Assembly (NCBI GenBank): GCA_034769895.1
Contig: CM068372.1
Coordinates: 376,318,410-376,382,409 of the forward strand
DNA: 64,000 nt
From: Magicicada septendecula
Taxonomy: Eukaryota > Arthropoda > Insecta > Hemiptera > Cicadidae
Reading direction: 5' to 3'
The stretch's first letter is position 1, and the number at the start of each line of letters is the position of its first letter. Of this stretch, positions 27,427-38,399 are shown one piece after another. The notes beneath the pieces were generated by a model. The model saw only the letters and a program-made list of their open reading frames with translations. It made no database searches and had not been told where the DNA came from. A program made the translations under genes and the position numbers.

Positions 27427-27829
27427 TTGGACCGTGCCAACAATAGAATGGCCGGTCGAGCTGTGCTGGCGGTTCATTGTTGTGCCCTCTATTGTTACGT
27501 CGTCCAACAATGCACTTCACTGTATCGGTTAATTGTTGCAGTTTTATGGTTACCGTTACGCAATCCCTGGAGCGAGCGCTTCTTTACCGCACGCGCAACG
27601 TTAATACAAAGAATGGAGTGGCAGGGGAACCCAGACTAGAAACCTGAAAAGTTTTTCTTCTGAAATTTTAGAGTATGTAGTAAGTGTACTATTTGATAAT
27701 GCGTGTAACTTCAAATTACTTTTTTTCTTTTTAATTAATATTGTTATTCCTACCTACCACGACATTCTCACACTATTTTTTAACGTATAATTAATACCAT
27801 CTACTGAGGTACCTTCCCTAACCCCTACA

Positions 27830-28740
27830 ACCGCCGCTAACAAAGAAAATAACAAAAGGATAAATTACCATCATCTTCAACAAGGATTAAACCATAAAAT
27901 ACCACAAGGACTAACTAAAATACCAATGGATAAACAAGACTATAAAGACGAACTTAACACCATAAAATACATAGCACTACAAAATGGATACAACCAGGAT
28001 TTAATAAACAAATTACATAGGCAGATCCAAAACAAAATCAACAAACCACAAAATAAAAACAACACACAACAAAACAAATACATCACACTCACATACTACA
28101 ACTCTAACACACACAGAATCGCCAACACTTTCAGAAAATACAACTACAAAATAGCATACAGAACCAACAACACCATTAAAAGGTACCTCAACGGCACAAA
28201 CGAAAACGCTGACATATACAACAAAACAGGGGTTTATAAATTAAAATGCAACGAATGCGAAAAATTCTACATAGGCTAGACAGGAAGATCTTTTTCATCC
28301 AGATTTTATGAACACACCAAAGCAATCACCAATTTAATCACAACCTACAATCAAAACACAACCTACAATCCACATTTGCCACACACATCCTGACAGAAAA
28401 CCACAGTTACACCAATATAAAAAACAACCACAGAACAATTTGAAATATACAAACACAACAAAACACAACCCAACAACATACTCAATGACCAATTACAATT
28501 CAAATCAAACACACTATATGACACAGTAATAAACAACACCAAAACAATTCAAACTCCAGCGCCAAACCCCTCCACCTCCACCCCACACACAACCTGTTAA
28601 CTAAAAAACCGTTATACATAAAACTACCGACAGTTTGCGCATTCCGTATCCAAACTCACTGAAGAAAGAGAACACCACTCCGAAACGACGTATGAGAAAA
28701 TACAACAAGTAAGTTCACAGTGAAAGTACCAACAATACTA
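27830..28740 (+). pseudogene. Penelope-like element, GIY-YIG endonuclease end
   Basis: The frame from 27926 ends with GVYKLKCNECEKFYIG, a stop (TAG at 28277-28279, one change from CAG), then TGRSFSSRFYEHTKAI in the same frame. This is a GIY-YIG nuclease domain (GVY and YIG, then the catalytic-region Arg and a Glu in EHT) with the paired cysteines typical of Penelope-like elements. Upstream residues RIANTFRKYNYKIAYRTNN match the linker between RT and endonuclease; the RT itself is absent. After further decay the copy ends with an eroded hammerhead core at 28666-28695 (CTGAAGA, a GAG/CTC stem II, GAAACGACGT). A 5'-truncated, inactive insertion is the simplest reading. Confidence 0.8.
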
Positions 28741-28904
28741 ATAATCCTTCTAAATACTTTAAACTATAAGGAATGAAGATATCGGAGAAGAACTCGAAGT
28801 AAAGGGCATAAATGAAATAACTTCAATTTACAGTGTGGGATCATCTGCAAAGGATGACAGAGGATCGATTGCCGAAACCGGGACTGAACTAGCCGTTGGT
28901 AGAT

Positions 28905-30045
28905 GGGACGTGGGTCGTCCGAGGATGAGATTGGGTGCCGGAACAGGTTTATACAACCTAATCCTGGAAGAGAAGAAATACTGCCTTTTTATTTTTACGT
29001 TATTTGTCAAATTGCCCGCTTATGATGAGGCCCGCCGGAAGGTTCTTAAGTGTGACTGTACGCCTCAGGCGCTTTTAAGTTGGAAACCACCGAGTTAAAG
29101 CTATAGTATGAGTGTAAATTATGAACTGAACTATAAAGCCATTGGTGGAAGAGACGTGGGTCGTCCGAGGATGAAATGTAGCTTGTAGCTAACGGGGGGA
29201 CGGGGCTCAAGGCCTCTGCATGGTAGCAGCGCCCGGAGTGACTCCTCCGATGACTGCAAGTATCGAAACTCTCTCAAGGGCTAAGGTATACAAGGTCTTG
29301 GGTTGGGATGGTGTGCTCCTTTTCGTTTGGGTAGGGGATAGGATCTCAGCAAGTGAGGTGCTCAGCTTAGCCAAAGTCTTGGTTGCGTGTGCTCTGAAGC
29401 CAGCGGTGACGCGTCCGAGTCACAGCGGAGAAACCTCCCGGTAAATTTGAGGACCGGTTAGCCAGGGCTGCTGTCTCCGACGCGGCCCCACTGTCTGCGT
29501 CAGCGGTGATCTGCACAGGCCTGTTGCGTATCCAGGGCGGGCGCCTGATGAAAGAAGGCTGTTGCACAACTGACATAAGACAGCCCCGCCGAGGCCACAA
29601 ACAACCAGGGCAGACCATTCAGGGCGGTGTGGGGTTCAGTGTCGTAGTTTATGGTTTGAGGGTTTAACGGGTTTGAGAGTGTAGCGTAAAGGTATTGATT
29701 CCCTCAGGAGAAGGGCCCTATGTAGGAGGCTATGGGGGGTCGTCCAGCAGCGTGCGGGGTCTCTTGACTATGTGGCATGGGGGAGCTTCGTCCCTGGCCA
29801 GGCCACAGAGGTGGGGGTGATTTGAGTCTGCTCCCCGGAAGAAGAGGCCCACAGACAGTCTGAAGACAAACTCTTCCACCGTTTGCAGACGAAGACCCGT
29901 CCTGATGGCTTGGTTACAAACAAACCAGGGCGAGTTGGAGAGGATTCGGATGGAACTGTTCTGGAACTGTTCCAGCTTGAGGATGATATGGGTGCCAGAA
30001 CAGGTTTATATAACCTAATCCTTGAAGAGAAGAAGAAGAAAAGCA
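28905..30045 (+). repeat. GC-richer LINE/SINE 3'-end repeats
   Basis: A GGAACAGGTTTATA..ACC end (28938-28960), followed by CTAATCCTGGAAGAGAAGAA, recurs at 29998-30038 with a (GAA)n-like tail. The GTGGGTCGTCCGAGGATGA block recurs at 28909 and 29156. The intervening 29190-29960 is GC-rich without a supported ORF. These look like two copies of the 3' UTR of a non-LTR element, related to 12355-12415. Confidence 0.5.
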
Positions 30046-30105
30046 ATAGTATGGTATTCAAATGTACATACTACGATACAAAGTTTAAGTAACTAAGCAT
30101 AGTTT

Positions 30106-30112
<7 letters not shown>

Positions 30113-30184
<72 letters not shown>
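30113..30184. repeat. (GA)n microsatellite
   Basis: This is an uninterrupted GA run. A short CGCGCGCGCG run follows at 30237-30247. Confidence 0.9.
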
Positions 30185-30187
<3 letters not shown>

Positions 30188-30247
30188 CACTACATGACAA
30201 ATGAGGTGGCAGTGAGAGGAGAGTATTTTTACACAGCGCGCGCGCGC

Positions 30248-31061
30248 GGCAGTGTCTTGTTTACAAGACCGCATGCTGTAGTCGGGATATTTGTTGTTCC
30301 GTCCGCTTGGCGCTTCTGCTGTCAACGTGACCTGCGGGACCTTGTCAACGTTCTGAAGCCTCTGTATCCCTTTCGAACAGACTCAGCGCCATTCCTGTAG
30401 AGCTTGGAAACAATTTTTCACATAAAGCGACAGAAATTTGGGAAAAAATAAATACGACTGATAACGGTTGATTTGATTAGCAACGTTAATGGTTTAAATC
30501 AGTGGTTTCCATCCGGTGGTACGCGTACCACTAGTGGTACATGGAAGGATCCAAGGTGGTATGCAAGAAGATCTAGCTAGGGAAAAAGTATTTACTTAAA
30601 AAAATTATTCCTTTGTAAGTAACTCGTTGAAGTTTTCTGCAGGTCTCCCATATAATATCTTCAAATAAATACACCTGACGTACTTTTCACAGAAACTACT
30701 CAATTACAATTCAAACAAACCTCTGAAGATACAGAATAATTTCTGTGAAACGTTCGTCAGGCGAAAGTAATGAATTATCATAATTTATAATATCATAATA
30801 TCAAAACAATGACAATGAATTATCCCCCTCTTACAAGTACAGCATAAGGTGTCCAGAGAGGAGAGAGGTGATAACTCTCTCTCTGTCATATACTGTTACT
30901 TCACGACACTAGTATGTTTTTAATTTTGTCGCCAGCTCTGTTGAAATCGATGTTCACACTATGGAACACTGTACAAGGCTGTTGCGAAATTTTGTTCTCT
31001 TTCTGTTTCTACCAGGGACTAGGCGAATAATCACCTGTTTCGGTTCCAGTTCCAAAGTAAT
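30248..31061. other. No recognisable gene
   Basis: CAGTGGTTTCCATCCGGTGG near 30501 looks like a hAT-type terminus, but no matching right end was found. Two inverted blocks around 30685 and 30740 (TTTCACAGAAA-like) are short. Confidence 0.35.
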
Positions 31062-31065
31062 ATAC

Positions 31066-31589
31066 TGTTACGTAATGCGGAAAAAGTGTTACGTAATGCG
31101 GAATGTTCTACAAGTTTATCGAATGTTCCAGTGGAATCCGGCTGTAATGTGTGTGTGCGTACATAATGCTGCTACTTGGCGGTGAAAGACAACTACGCGT
31201 CAACTATCGGGTATATAGGCCTACCAATCCATACCGGTCCGCGCGTGCTGTGATGAAGGCCGCAATGAATTACGTTCTAGTGTTTTCTAGTAGACGCCTA
31301 TCAGCGAATATTCTGGAATCTCAGCGGGGTATAAATACAAGTATTCAGAGAAGCTCAGTTAGTTATTGTCGGGCGATCCCACAGTGCGTTTAAGTGGCGA
31401 TTTACACAGTGCGGTTTGAAGTATTGTGGCGAAGTATTACGTGTTTTATAATTGTGTGACTAATCGACTGTCTTGTTAATTACAAACTCTTTAATTGTGA
31501 TAATTAAAGCTGGTGATCAGTGACGTAATTGGTGTCTTGTATTTTGTTTTCCACTGTACCGTACGGCGATACAGTAGACCATCGTAACA
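31066..31589 (+). mobile_element. Solo LTR (524 bp)
   Basis: The element starts TGTTACGTAATGCGG and ends CCATCGTAACA, giving TG...CA termini with short inverted ends (TGTTACG/CGTAACA). It is flanked on both sides by ATAC (31062-31065 and 31590-31593), a 4-bp target-site duplication. A TATA box (TATAAATA, 31330-31337) is followed about 25 bases later by a TCAGTT initiator at 31355, so the LTR reads on the plus strand. The internal region has been lost by LTR-LTR recombination. The ends are like those of Ty3/gypsy-type LTRs; the clade cannot be fixed without the coding region. Confidence 0.8.
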
Positions 31590-32001
31590 ATACGTATACA
31601 CTTCACAAACGCTTTCTGTACTTCGTTGTCCAAAACGCTTGTATTGCCAAACTTACTTAGGTAACATGCCACGCGTTGCGAAATGCAGTGGCGTATCTAG
31701 AATTTGGCTTTGGGGTTCGGGGTCGGGTCGGGTCGGCTTCAAACAAACGACAAAACAAGTCAAGACTGATCAACATTCTATATAACTCAATTAATTATCA
31801 TTCTATCTTTGAAATGGCTGAAAACGCTTGATAACATCCTAAAATCATACGTCCCATTAAAGTAAACGGTAATAACACAATAAAAATACGCGTTATTGAA
31901 ACACTTTTTAAAAGATACTTACTGACTGGACTGATTTTCCTATATTTCATATTTCAAACGTATACGCTAATGCTGTGTTATAAACCTGTTTGTATATTTA
32001 A

Positions 32002-32582
32002 CCCTTCGGTAGGAACATATGCCTGCCAGGCATGTATGGTTTACCTTTTTGCTGCTAGAAGCCTCCTGCGTGCTGCTGGGCAAGTCCCCCTCCTAGAATT
32101 CCTCAATCAGTTGTTGTGCGTGACAGCGAAAGTGTCGTAATCTCGTAGCTCTCCTCCGTTGACCGTAAGTTATCTCTTTCTAAAAGTTACCCTGCCTGTC
32201 AGGCATGTATTCCTCTAAATGTACGTCTGATTTCATGCCTTCCAGGCATATGATCCTCTAACCGTACGTAGTTTTGCATGCTTATTAGGCATATGTTCCT
32301 TGTAAGGGGGGTCAGGCAGATGTTCCACTGGGAGGTGTATAGCACCAAACATATACCAAGTCTGCAAAAAAATACATATCAATGTGAAATTATTACAATG
32401 AAGTAAATTGGAAAAGAAGAAATGGTATATTTTATTTTCTAAAGTAGTTATTTTGGCATGTTTATGAAAATATGAGTACCTGCCTAGGAGGCAGGGTGTT
32501 CCTCATAATGTATGTATTGTATATGCCTGTGGGGCAGGGTGTTCCTTTAAGTGCAAAATGAAAACATGTTCCTACCGAAGGG
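32002..32582. mobile_element. piggyBac-like MITE (581 bp)
   Basis: It is flanked by TTAA on both sides (31998-32001 and 32583-32586). The terminal inverted repeats are perfect for 17 bp (CCCTTCGGTAGGAACAT). TTAA targets and CCC-starting ends are hallmarks of piggyBac. Inside, a short inverted motif of the type GCCTGnnAGGCA followed by TGTTCCT recurs at least six times in variable form. No ORF is present. It interrupts the hAT-type element, so it is the younger insertion. Confidence 0.85.
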
Positions 32583-32657
32583 TTAAAAAAAGACCTACTA
32601 CTATATTAGCGTACATGGCTAATATTAAGCCTAAAAATTAAGAAATTAACGAAATTC

Positions 32658-32877
32658 TAATTTTGTCCTGCTTCCTTGCTAAACTGCTACCTACCATGCT
32701 CCGGACGTGGCCTTTCAGTGTTTCCACAATTATCAAGTACTTAACCACGACGATAAGTCCTTGATAATGGTGGAGACACTAAAAGGCCTCGTACAAAGCA
32801 TGACAGCTAGCAGTTCGGCAAGTAAGCACAACAAAATTGAAAATTACAGAAACTGCTAATTCAAACAACAAGATGAA
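32658..32877. mobile_element. Palindromic insert in the hAT-type element
   Basis: Arms within 32659-32838 form a long imperfect hairpin; AATTTTGTCCTGCTTCCTTG on the left pairs with the inverted right end. The flanks TTAACGAAATTC (32646-32657) and TTAATGAAATTC (32878-32889) differ at one of 12 positions and mark the probable duplication. The shorter relative at 6947-7364 lacks this block, which supports a later insertion. Confidence 0.65.
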
Positions 32878-33489
32878 TTAATGAAATTCGCCAATTTTTT
32901 TCGACTCTCTGGGAGGGGGATCCGGTCCCGTTCGTCCCCCACTGTAAATACGTCCCTGGTGAAACGAATGTAAATTTTGTTAGCCTCGCAACGAGGTGCT
33001 TGTACACTGCGCATCCCTAACCCACTGTTCAAAACCTACCGTCAGGTCTATAAACGTGAGGCACCGTCGATCTCCGCCCACGAGCCGTAAAAACGGTGAA
33101 GCCAGCAACCGGCTTGTCTCGCCCACGGGTCGTACTTAACACTGTCACAGTTACGGGTGGGTATGTTGTAATGACTCGATGCGACAGTGTGAGAAAATTG
33201 AAACTGATTGGAACTGACATTGATTTATCTATCGTTGTTTCACAACAGCGCGGTGGCTGCGACTAAGGTCAAATGTTATTACGTGCGCGGGCAGCTGACA
33301 AGTACGTGTGACGATCGCCATAAACGTTTATACGATAAGGTGTGGAAGGGTGCAGCGGCATCAAACTACCTGTAAACTGTTTTGTAAAACAATAAACACA
33401 TCTACGGTAAACACAAGCACAACACGTCTATTAACGTTTACTGACTGACGGTGGATGACGAGAGGAAGCTAGAGAAGATGAGCGCGTCC

Positions 33490-34142
33490 AAATTTGCATC
33501 TATTACTTCGAAAAAGTTAACAACTTTGTTTATTTAGGATGCGAAAAAAGGTAACTCCGATGGGGAAACGACAGAAGAAACAAAGCGAAAAATCACCTCA
33601 GCCAATAGGTGCTTCTTTGGTCTCAGACAATTATTTCATATTCCACAGCAGAACAATTGCCAGGAACATCAAGCTGCTTCTGTAGAAAACACTCATCCGC
33701 CCAGTTCTCACCTATGGTCCTGAGACCTGGACCATTTCTAGAAGTCTGAGTCAAATCTGCTGGTTCATGAACACAAAATCCTCCGCAGTATTTTTGGTCC
33801 AATATAGAGGAAACGGACCAACCACGAACTGAACACTCTACTGAATGAACCAGATATTGTGAAAATTATAAAACTTGGTAGGCTCAGGTGGGCTGGGCAT
33901 ACGATCAGAATGGAGGGGGGAATAAAATGTCCAGAAAGGCACTCACAGAACAGATCTACGGCACCAGGAGAGTTGGTAGACCCGAACTAAGTTAGGAAGA
34001 CGTTGTGAACTATGATGCGCGCCATATCCTTGGGACCCGGAACTGGAGAGCAGCTGCACTTGACCGGGATAACTGGCGGAGGCTGTTAAAGGAGGCCTCG
34101 ACTCAGAAATGGGTTGTCGCGTCGCAGAAGAAGAAGAAGACT
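33490..34142 (+). pseudogene. LINE ORF2 C-terminal fragment
   Basis: Plus-strand frames give VNNFVYLGCE (about 33515), a decayed VLTYGPETW equivalent (about 33705), and near the end YDARHILGTRNWRAAALDRDNWRRLLKEASTQ (34012-34110), the C-terminus of a non-LTR retrotransposon ORF2. It is followed by an AAGAAGAAGAAGA tail. Several frameshifts and stops are present. Confidence 0.75.
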
Positions 34143-34203
34143 GACGATGGTCGGGTATCTTTTCTACAACTTGCTGCCAGTCAAGGTGCTCTCTCTCTCC
34201 CTT

Positions 34204-34207
<4 letters not shown>

Positions 34208-34242
<35 letters not shown>
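34208..34242. repeat. (CT)n microsatellite
   Basis: A pure CT run begins a 150-base pyrimidine-rich stretch. Overlapping serine/leucine-rich frames are artefacts. Confidence 0.9.
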
Positions 34243-34245
<3 letters not shown>

Positions 34246-34809
34246 CACACAAAAAACCATGCTCCCTCCATCACGCTCTCTGTCTGTCTATCTCTGTCTC
34301 TGTCTCTCTCTTTTCTTTCTCACTATCTTTCACTCTCTCTGTCATCAGTTGCCTGACTGGATTCGCTCCTCCAGCTCTACCCGCCCTAAGTCAATCTCTT
34401 CAACAACGAATGCATATGACATCTCACGTATCCTCAACCCGTCAACAATCTGGCTCAGGTATTCCAATCTCTCCTTCTTCCCAGATCTTCCTAATCACTG
34501 CCCCCTACATCAGATTGTTGATGGCATGGATTAATACTGGACGTCTCAACCAGTGGCCTTAGTGACGTAACTAGAGGCTCAGGGATCTCTGTCAAAATTT
34601 CAAGTTGGGCCCACTTCGAGTTCTATAGAAATATTGTCCTTACATGTCTTATAATGTTCGAATGATGTCCACACCTACTGACTCTACTGGCCTGTTAGTA
34701 TGCAAAACCGGATCAGGATTGGAGATCCAAGCTAGCGCCCAGATAATGAAATACGACGATACGCAAAGTCTATCTATCGCTCACCTCTAAAGTAATTATG
34801 TGAGGAATA

Positions 34810-35086
34810 ATGGAAATATACGGCAGGAACTGAATATTGTGAGTATACTCGACAGGATCGCCCTGTATCGGCTGAATTGGTGAATCGGCTGAATTCGACA
34901 GGATCGCCCTGTATATTTGCCGAATGGATGACTGCCGCATCCCCAAACAACTATGGAACTATAAGCCGAGGGGGCGGAGTTGTATGGGACGTCCAAGGAA
35001 GCGCTTGGAGTGACCAGCTCTAATCGTTGCCTATTCGAGACCGGAACAAACCATCCTTGGTTTAATCGTTGAAGATGATGATGAGT
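34810..35086 (+). pseudogene. LINE 3' end, (GAT)n-tailed family, copy 1
   Basis: Plus-strand decoding gives ILDRIALYRLNW, then MDDCRIPKQLWNYKPRG and MGRPRKR, followed by a 3' UTR reading CCTTGGTTTAATCGTTGAAGATGATGATGA. The same order occurs at 38454-38655 and (tail only) 60155-60262, and inverted at 25335-25510. A short internal duplication (GACAGGATCGCCCTGTAT) interrupts this copy. Confidence 0.75.
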
Positions 35087-35139
35087 ATTAGAAATACATA
35101 ACGAATGAAAACAACATTTATATGGAAACAGAAATTCGT

Positions 35140-35525
35140 GATATTGTTTTATTTCTAGTTAAATTTTGTAAATGTAACATTTTTCGTGCCGTATTTTAAA
35201 CCTTCCGTCTGGCTTTGATTTCGGCAAAGTGATCTATAACTTCCTCGAAGTCCAGCTTCCTAGCTACGGACTGCTCGATGGATAGAACAACTAAACATGC
35301 AATATTTCCTGGCTCATGTTGCTTCTCAGATAATTTTTTATATTTCTGTGTTTTAAAAATGAAGCACTGGCACATGTTACAGGAATGGTCAGAAACTAAA
35401 TCAAAGTTGACTGTACAAATTTCCGGAAAAATGGACGCAAGAAAGTGATTTTGCACTATAAGAATAGAAGCGAGTTTACTGATTGTGTCACTTAGAGATA
35501 TTTTATCACGAGACAACAACTTACA
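35140..35525 (-). CDS. Possible terminal exon, unknown protein
   Basis: The minus-strand frame ends FEEVIDHFAEIKARRKV with a stop at 35196. A polyadenylation-type AATAAA lies about 45 bases downstream (35148-35153 on the plus strand reads TTTATT). The frame is 107 aa from its first ATG and can extend upstream to an AG acceptor near 35526. Amino-acid composition looks protein-like and is not low-complexity, but I do not recognise the family. Frames do not join cleanly with the candidate exon at 35670-35808, so it may belong to a different or dead gene. A dead transposase is an alternative. Confidence 0.3.
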
Positions 35526-35669
35526 TCAAAATGTCTTTTTTGGAAAAAAATGTGGGCAAGAGAAAGTAATTTTCTGACTGTCCTCGTACGCATAGACAGG
35601 CATACGAGATTATAAAGAAACGATGTTAATCGTAGCAAAACAAAGCGAGTACTCAATGTATACGAATCT

Positions 35670-35809
35670 TTAAATATAGCACCTGTGTAAATATTCGTAT
35701 TCGTAAGGCGACTCCATCACCTGGCTGGGGTCTAAAATGCCCATTTTAACGCTTTCCTCAAAGGCTGTTGCTGCTGCCGAAGCCAATGACTGAATGTATT
35801 TAATTTTTT
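35670..35809 (-). CDS. Possible exon, unknown protein
   Basis: On the minus strand TATTTCTTGACAG looks like a 3' splice site. It opens a frame reading KIKYIQSLASAAATAFEES, then VKMGILDPSQVMESPYEYEYL, and meets a CAG/GTGCTA donor-like site near 35685. No family is recognised. The splice-acceptor-like sequence is also the 15-bp repeat bordering the GC-rich insert. Confidence 0.3.
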
Positions 35810-35824
35810 CTGTCAAGAAATACC

Positions 35825-36957
35825 GTGGGGGCTGGGGCTTTTTCCCCAGGGGCAAGAGGTTGGGGCCTATACCGCCATCCCCGGTGGCTCCCTCCTGTTG
35901 TCGTTCTCCCCCCAGTACACACTGCGACACAAGTCGCGCGGGGGTGTAACTGTTCCTTCTTTGGGGGGCTGTTTGAACAAACTAAACGTGTGTGCTATGC
36001 GAACGGCGCCAGGGCATTGCCAACCCTGGTCAGTAGCTTGCACAAAAGTGCAGTGAAACCTAGTAGCGGGTGCGGAAGGGAACCAGGATTTCCGCGTGTA
36101 GGAGTAGCTACACGAAGTGAAGTGAACCCAAGTACCGCCGTGTTTCGGAAACCAGGGCTCTCTTCCCTGGCAAGTAGCCCAAAGGTGACCCGTTCTTTGG
36201 GAAGCTGGCGGGTGAACCCGAAACACACATCCGCTACGAGCGAGCAGGCAAGACCTGCGTGACCCGTAGCGACCCCTGCGCTGGTACCCCGACCTTCGGT
36301 GGCATCGGCACTGTTGGTTGGGAAATGTGCGTGTCGCCCATGCGAACGGCGAGGGTGCGCCCTTAACGCAGTAGCGTACAGTGAACGGGAGTCAGGGTGG
36401 CCAGTCCCTGGTCACTATCTGTGTTGGACCGCTCACGCCAGTCCGTGATGTTCTCTTAAACCACAGTTGAACCATAGTAGCTTCGGGCTCGGACCTCTCG
36501 TTCTCCCCTCACGACGGACTGGCGTCCGTTAAGTCGGTGGAGTTCCGCATTGGTTCGAGGGAAAGGGGGAGGCACGGCATCTTACCTCCACTTCGCCCGG
36601 AGGATGGTGTTCCCCTATCGCGCCGGAAGACGGAGGAAAAGTCGTACAGATCCGGGGGAGATCCCTTGGGATCGAACTCGGTGGTCGGACCCGCGATCTT
36701 TTTGGGCATCGGGGGTCGTCGTATTGATCAGCGACGTACTAAAAAATGGTACCACGGAATCATGAATCAGCCCGGCCGGGGGTCCTGTCCCCTCCCCGGT
36801 GATCACGTGGTGAGGAATGATTTCATGGGGGTTCTGGTCTCACATGCTGATGGTTGATTTAGACACCCCAAATCTTTCTGGGAGAGTAGAGCATGCGACC
36901 AATGTGATCTGATGGCGGACTCTGAATTTTTCAATCTCCCGGCCTCTTACCGTCGCA
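35825..36957. mobile_element. GC-rich 1,133-bp insertion of unknown class
   Basis: It is bordered by a perfect 15-bp direct repeat, CTGTCAAGAAATACC (35810-35824 and 36958-36972), as left by target-primed insertion. The insert is much more GC-rich than its surroundings. It opens with a G-rich segment able to fold (CCCCAGGGG). Modules beginning AGTAGC and ending GTGAACC or GTGACCC recur between about 36030 and 36390. Frames such as 35825-36262 lack recognisable domains. A 5' UTR of a non-LTR element or a structured non-coding retroposon is possible. No poly(A) tail or transposase was found. Confidence 0.55.
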
Positions 36958-36972
36958 CTGTCAAGAAATACC

Positions 36973-37360
36973 ATAATGTTTGAGGCTTTGAACACAGTCA
37001 TCGATGGAATGAAGGATTCCCCAAGCAGGATTTCTGAGCCTCCGAATTTAGCCGCTGTGGGAGGAAATCCCCTGGTGGTGAAGTACGGGGATTGACGTGC
37101 ATGAAATATAGGCCTATTACTCACGGTGTGCAGAAAAATAACCAATTAAAATTCCGAACACTCACCGACAAGCGCAGCTAAGTAGTGTTCGGTTTACCAA
37201 CGCAACGGGCGCCTGCAGCTTTTCGATCTTGAAGAGCCATTCCAAGGTCAATCTCTCTCTCTCACTCCAATAACCAGGTCTGATGACGTTATTTGCTGCG
37301 GCCACCATTAATTTCAACACCTTATCGCAGGGACCATCATCGCTCGCGTAATACAATCAG
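36973..37360 (-). CDS. Possible host-gene exons, unknown protein
   Basis: On the minus strand the frame 37356-37164 encodes a protein-like segment (VLKLMVAAANNVIRPGYW, then ERLTLEWLFKIEKLQAPVAL) ending at a consensus-like donor, TGTCG/GTGAGTG. A second segment (about 37060-36973) reads AAKFGGSEILLGESFIPSM after a polypyrimidine/AG site. I recognise neither. The 15-bp repeat at 36958 interrupts the second segment. They may be exons of one gene split by the GC-rich insert, or decayed transposon sequence. Confidence 0.3.
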
Positions 37361-37960
37361 TCCGCAAACAGCTTCGACTGAGCACTCCAGTGTGTTAATT
37401 CTTCAATTAATTATTTCCTTACAGAGCAACCTCCCGTTAATAACTGGGCCACGTTGTCCATATGCGGATCAAAGTTCGAGGTAATTACTTTTTAAATCGG
37501 CGCTCAGCTGATTTTGCGACTAAATAAGGCTGTCAAATCAAGCGAAAACATCCAGTCACAATCAACCGTCTTCTCCGCGTTGTATAAGCTTTTGCTCTGT
37601 GCAAGAAACCGCTGACGTCTTCTGCTTTATGCTGTCATGTATTAGGCAGATTTACAGATTGACAGTTGGGGCTACTTATGACCCGTATGATTTCTTCTCC
37701 TTTAGCCGTCAAACGCGGGGTACTTCAATCTTTTATAGCCTGGATAATGAATTCCGCCTCTAACATGGTCTAGATCTAGCCCCTTCTCTGAGCCAACTTC
37801 ATTTATATAATCGACTAATCCGATCAGCGGTGTAAATACGGAGAGCAGGAATGACCAGGGGATCAATTCCTCCTCCCGAGCTATTAAAAATTACAGTGAA
37901 ATTCCATAATCACTTAACGCAGGTCTATTTCTTGCCCAGTTGCGTGTGTTAACATAATGC
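37361..37960. other. No recognisable gene
   Basis: Nothing recognisable is seen between the candidate exons and the next LINE end. Confidence 0.4.
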
Positions 37961-37964
37961 TTAT

Positions 37965-38225
37965 AGTTCATCATCATCAGCCGTAGCTCTACAACCCATG
38001 GTGCGTCTTTGCCTGCTCCAAGAGTCGACTTCATTCTTCCCTATTGCATGCCCTGGTTTTCCAGTTTCTTATGTTCAGCTTTCTGAGGTCCTCCTCTATC
38101 TGGACTTTGAATCTACTTCGGGGTCTTCCCCTTTTCTACTACCCATTGGTTTCTGGTAGAAAATATGTTTCGTAGGCTGTCCTTCCTCCATTCTTTCTAC
38201 GTGTCCAACCCACCTTAGCCCCTAC
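37965..38225 (-). pseudogene. LINE ORF2 C-terminal fragment
   Basis: On the minus strand the stretch decodes as RWVGHVERMEEGQPTKHIF, then a GSRKGEDPEVDSKS-like basic segment with stops, ending in ATADDDEL from an ATGATGATG-type 3' tail. This matches a 5'-truncated non-LTR element. Confidence 0.65.
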
Positions 38226-38399
38226 CATTGTAGAAATAAGAGGAATTAACAATATTTGTAAAGTAATAAAATAAAAGAGTTTTCTAAATAATGGCATTCA
38301 TTCGACTTTTATAAAATAACGTATGTATTTGTAGCATTAAAAAAAACATTTACGCCAGTCATATTCAAGTGGCCGAAATGAGATTTCTCACATCAGGCA

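Larger units (their letters stand above)
31686..32958. mobile_element. hAT-type non-autonomous element with nested inserts
   Basis: The ends CAGTGGCGTATCTAGAA and (inverted) CAGGGACGTATTTACAG match the 418-bp element at 6947-7364. The flanks GCGAAATG (31678-31685) and GTGAAACG (32959-32966) agree at six of eight positions, an old hAT 8-bp duplication. The extra length comes from two insertions: the TTAA-flanked element 32002-32582 and the palindromic insert 32658-32877. No transposase is encoded. Confidence 0.75.

Noticed and set aside
30495..30600. hAT-type terminus CAGTGGTTTCCATCC
   Set aside because: No matching right end or 8-bp duplication was found nearby.
35825..36262. 145-aa plus-strand frame in the GC-rich insert, and the overlapping minus frame
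   Set aside because: Both strands are open because of GC content; no domain is recognisable, so neither was called a gene.
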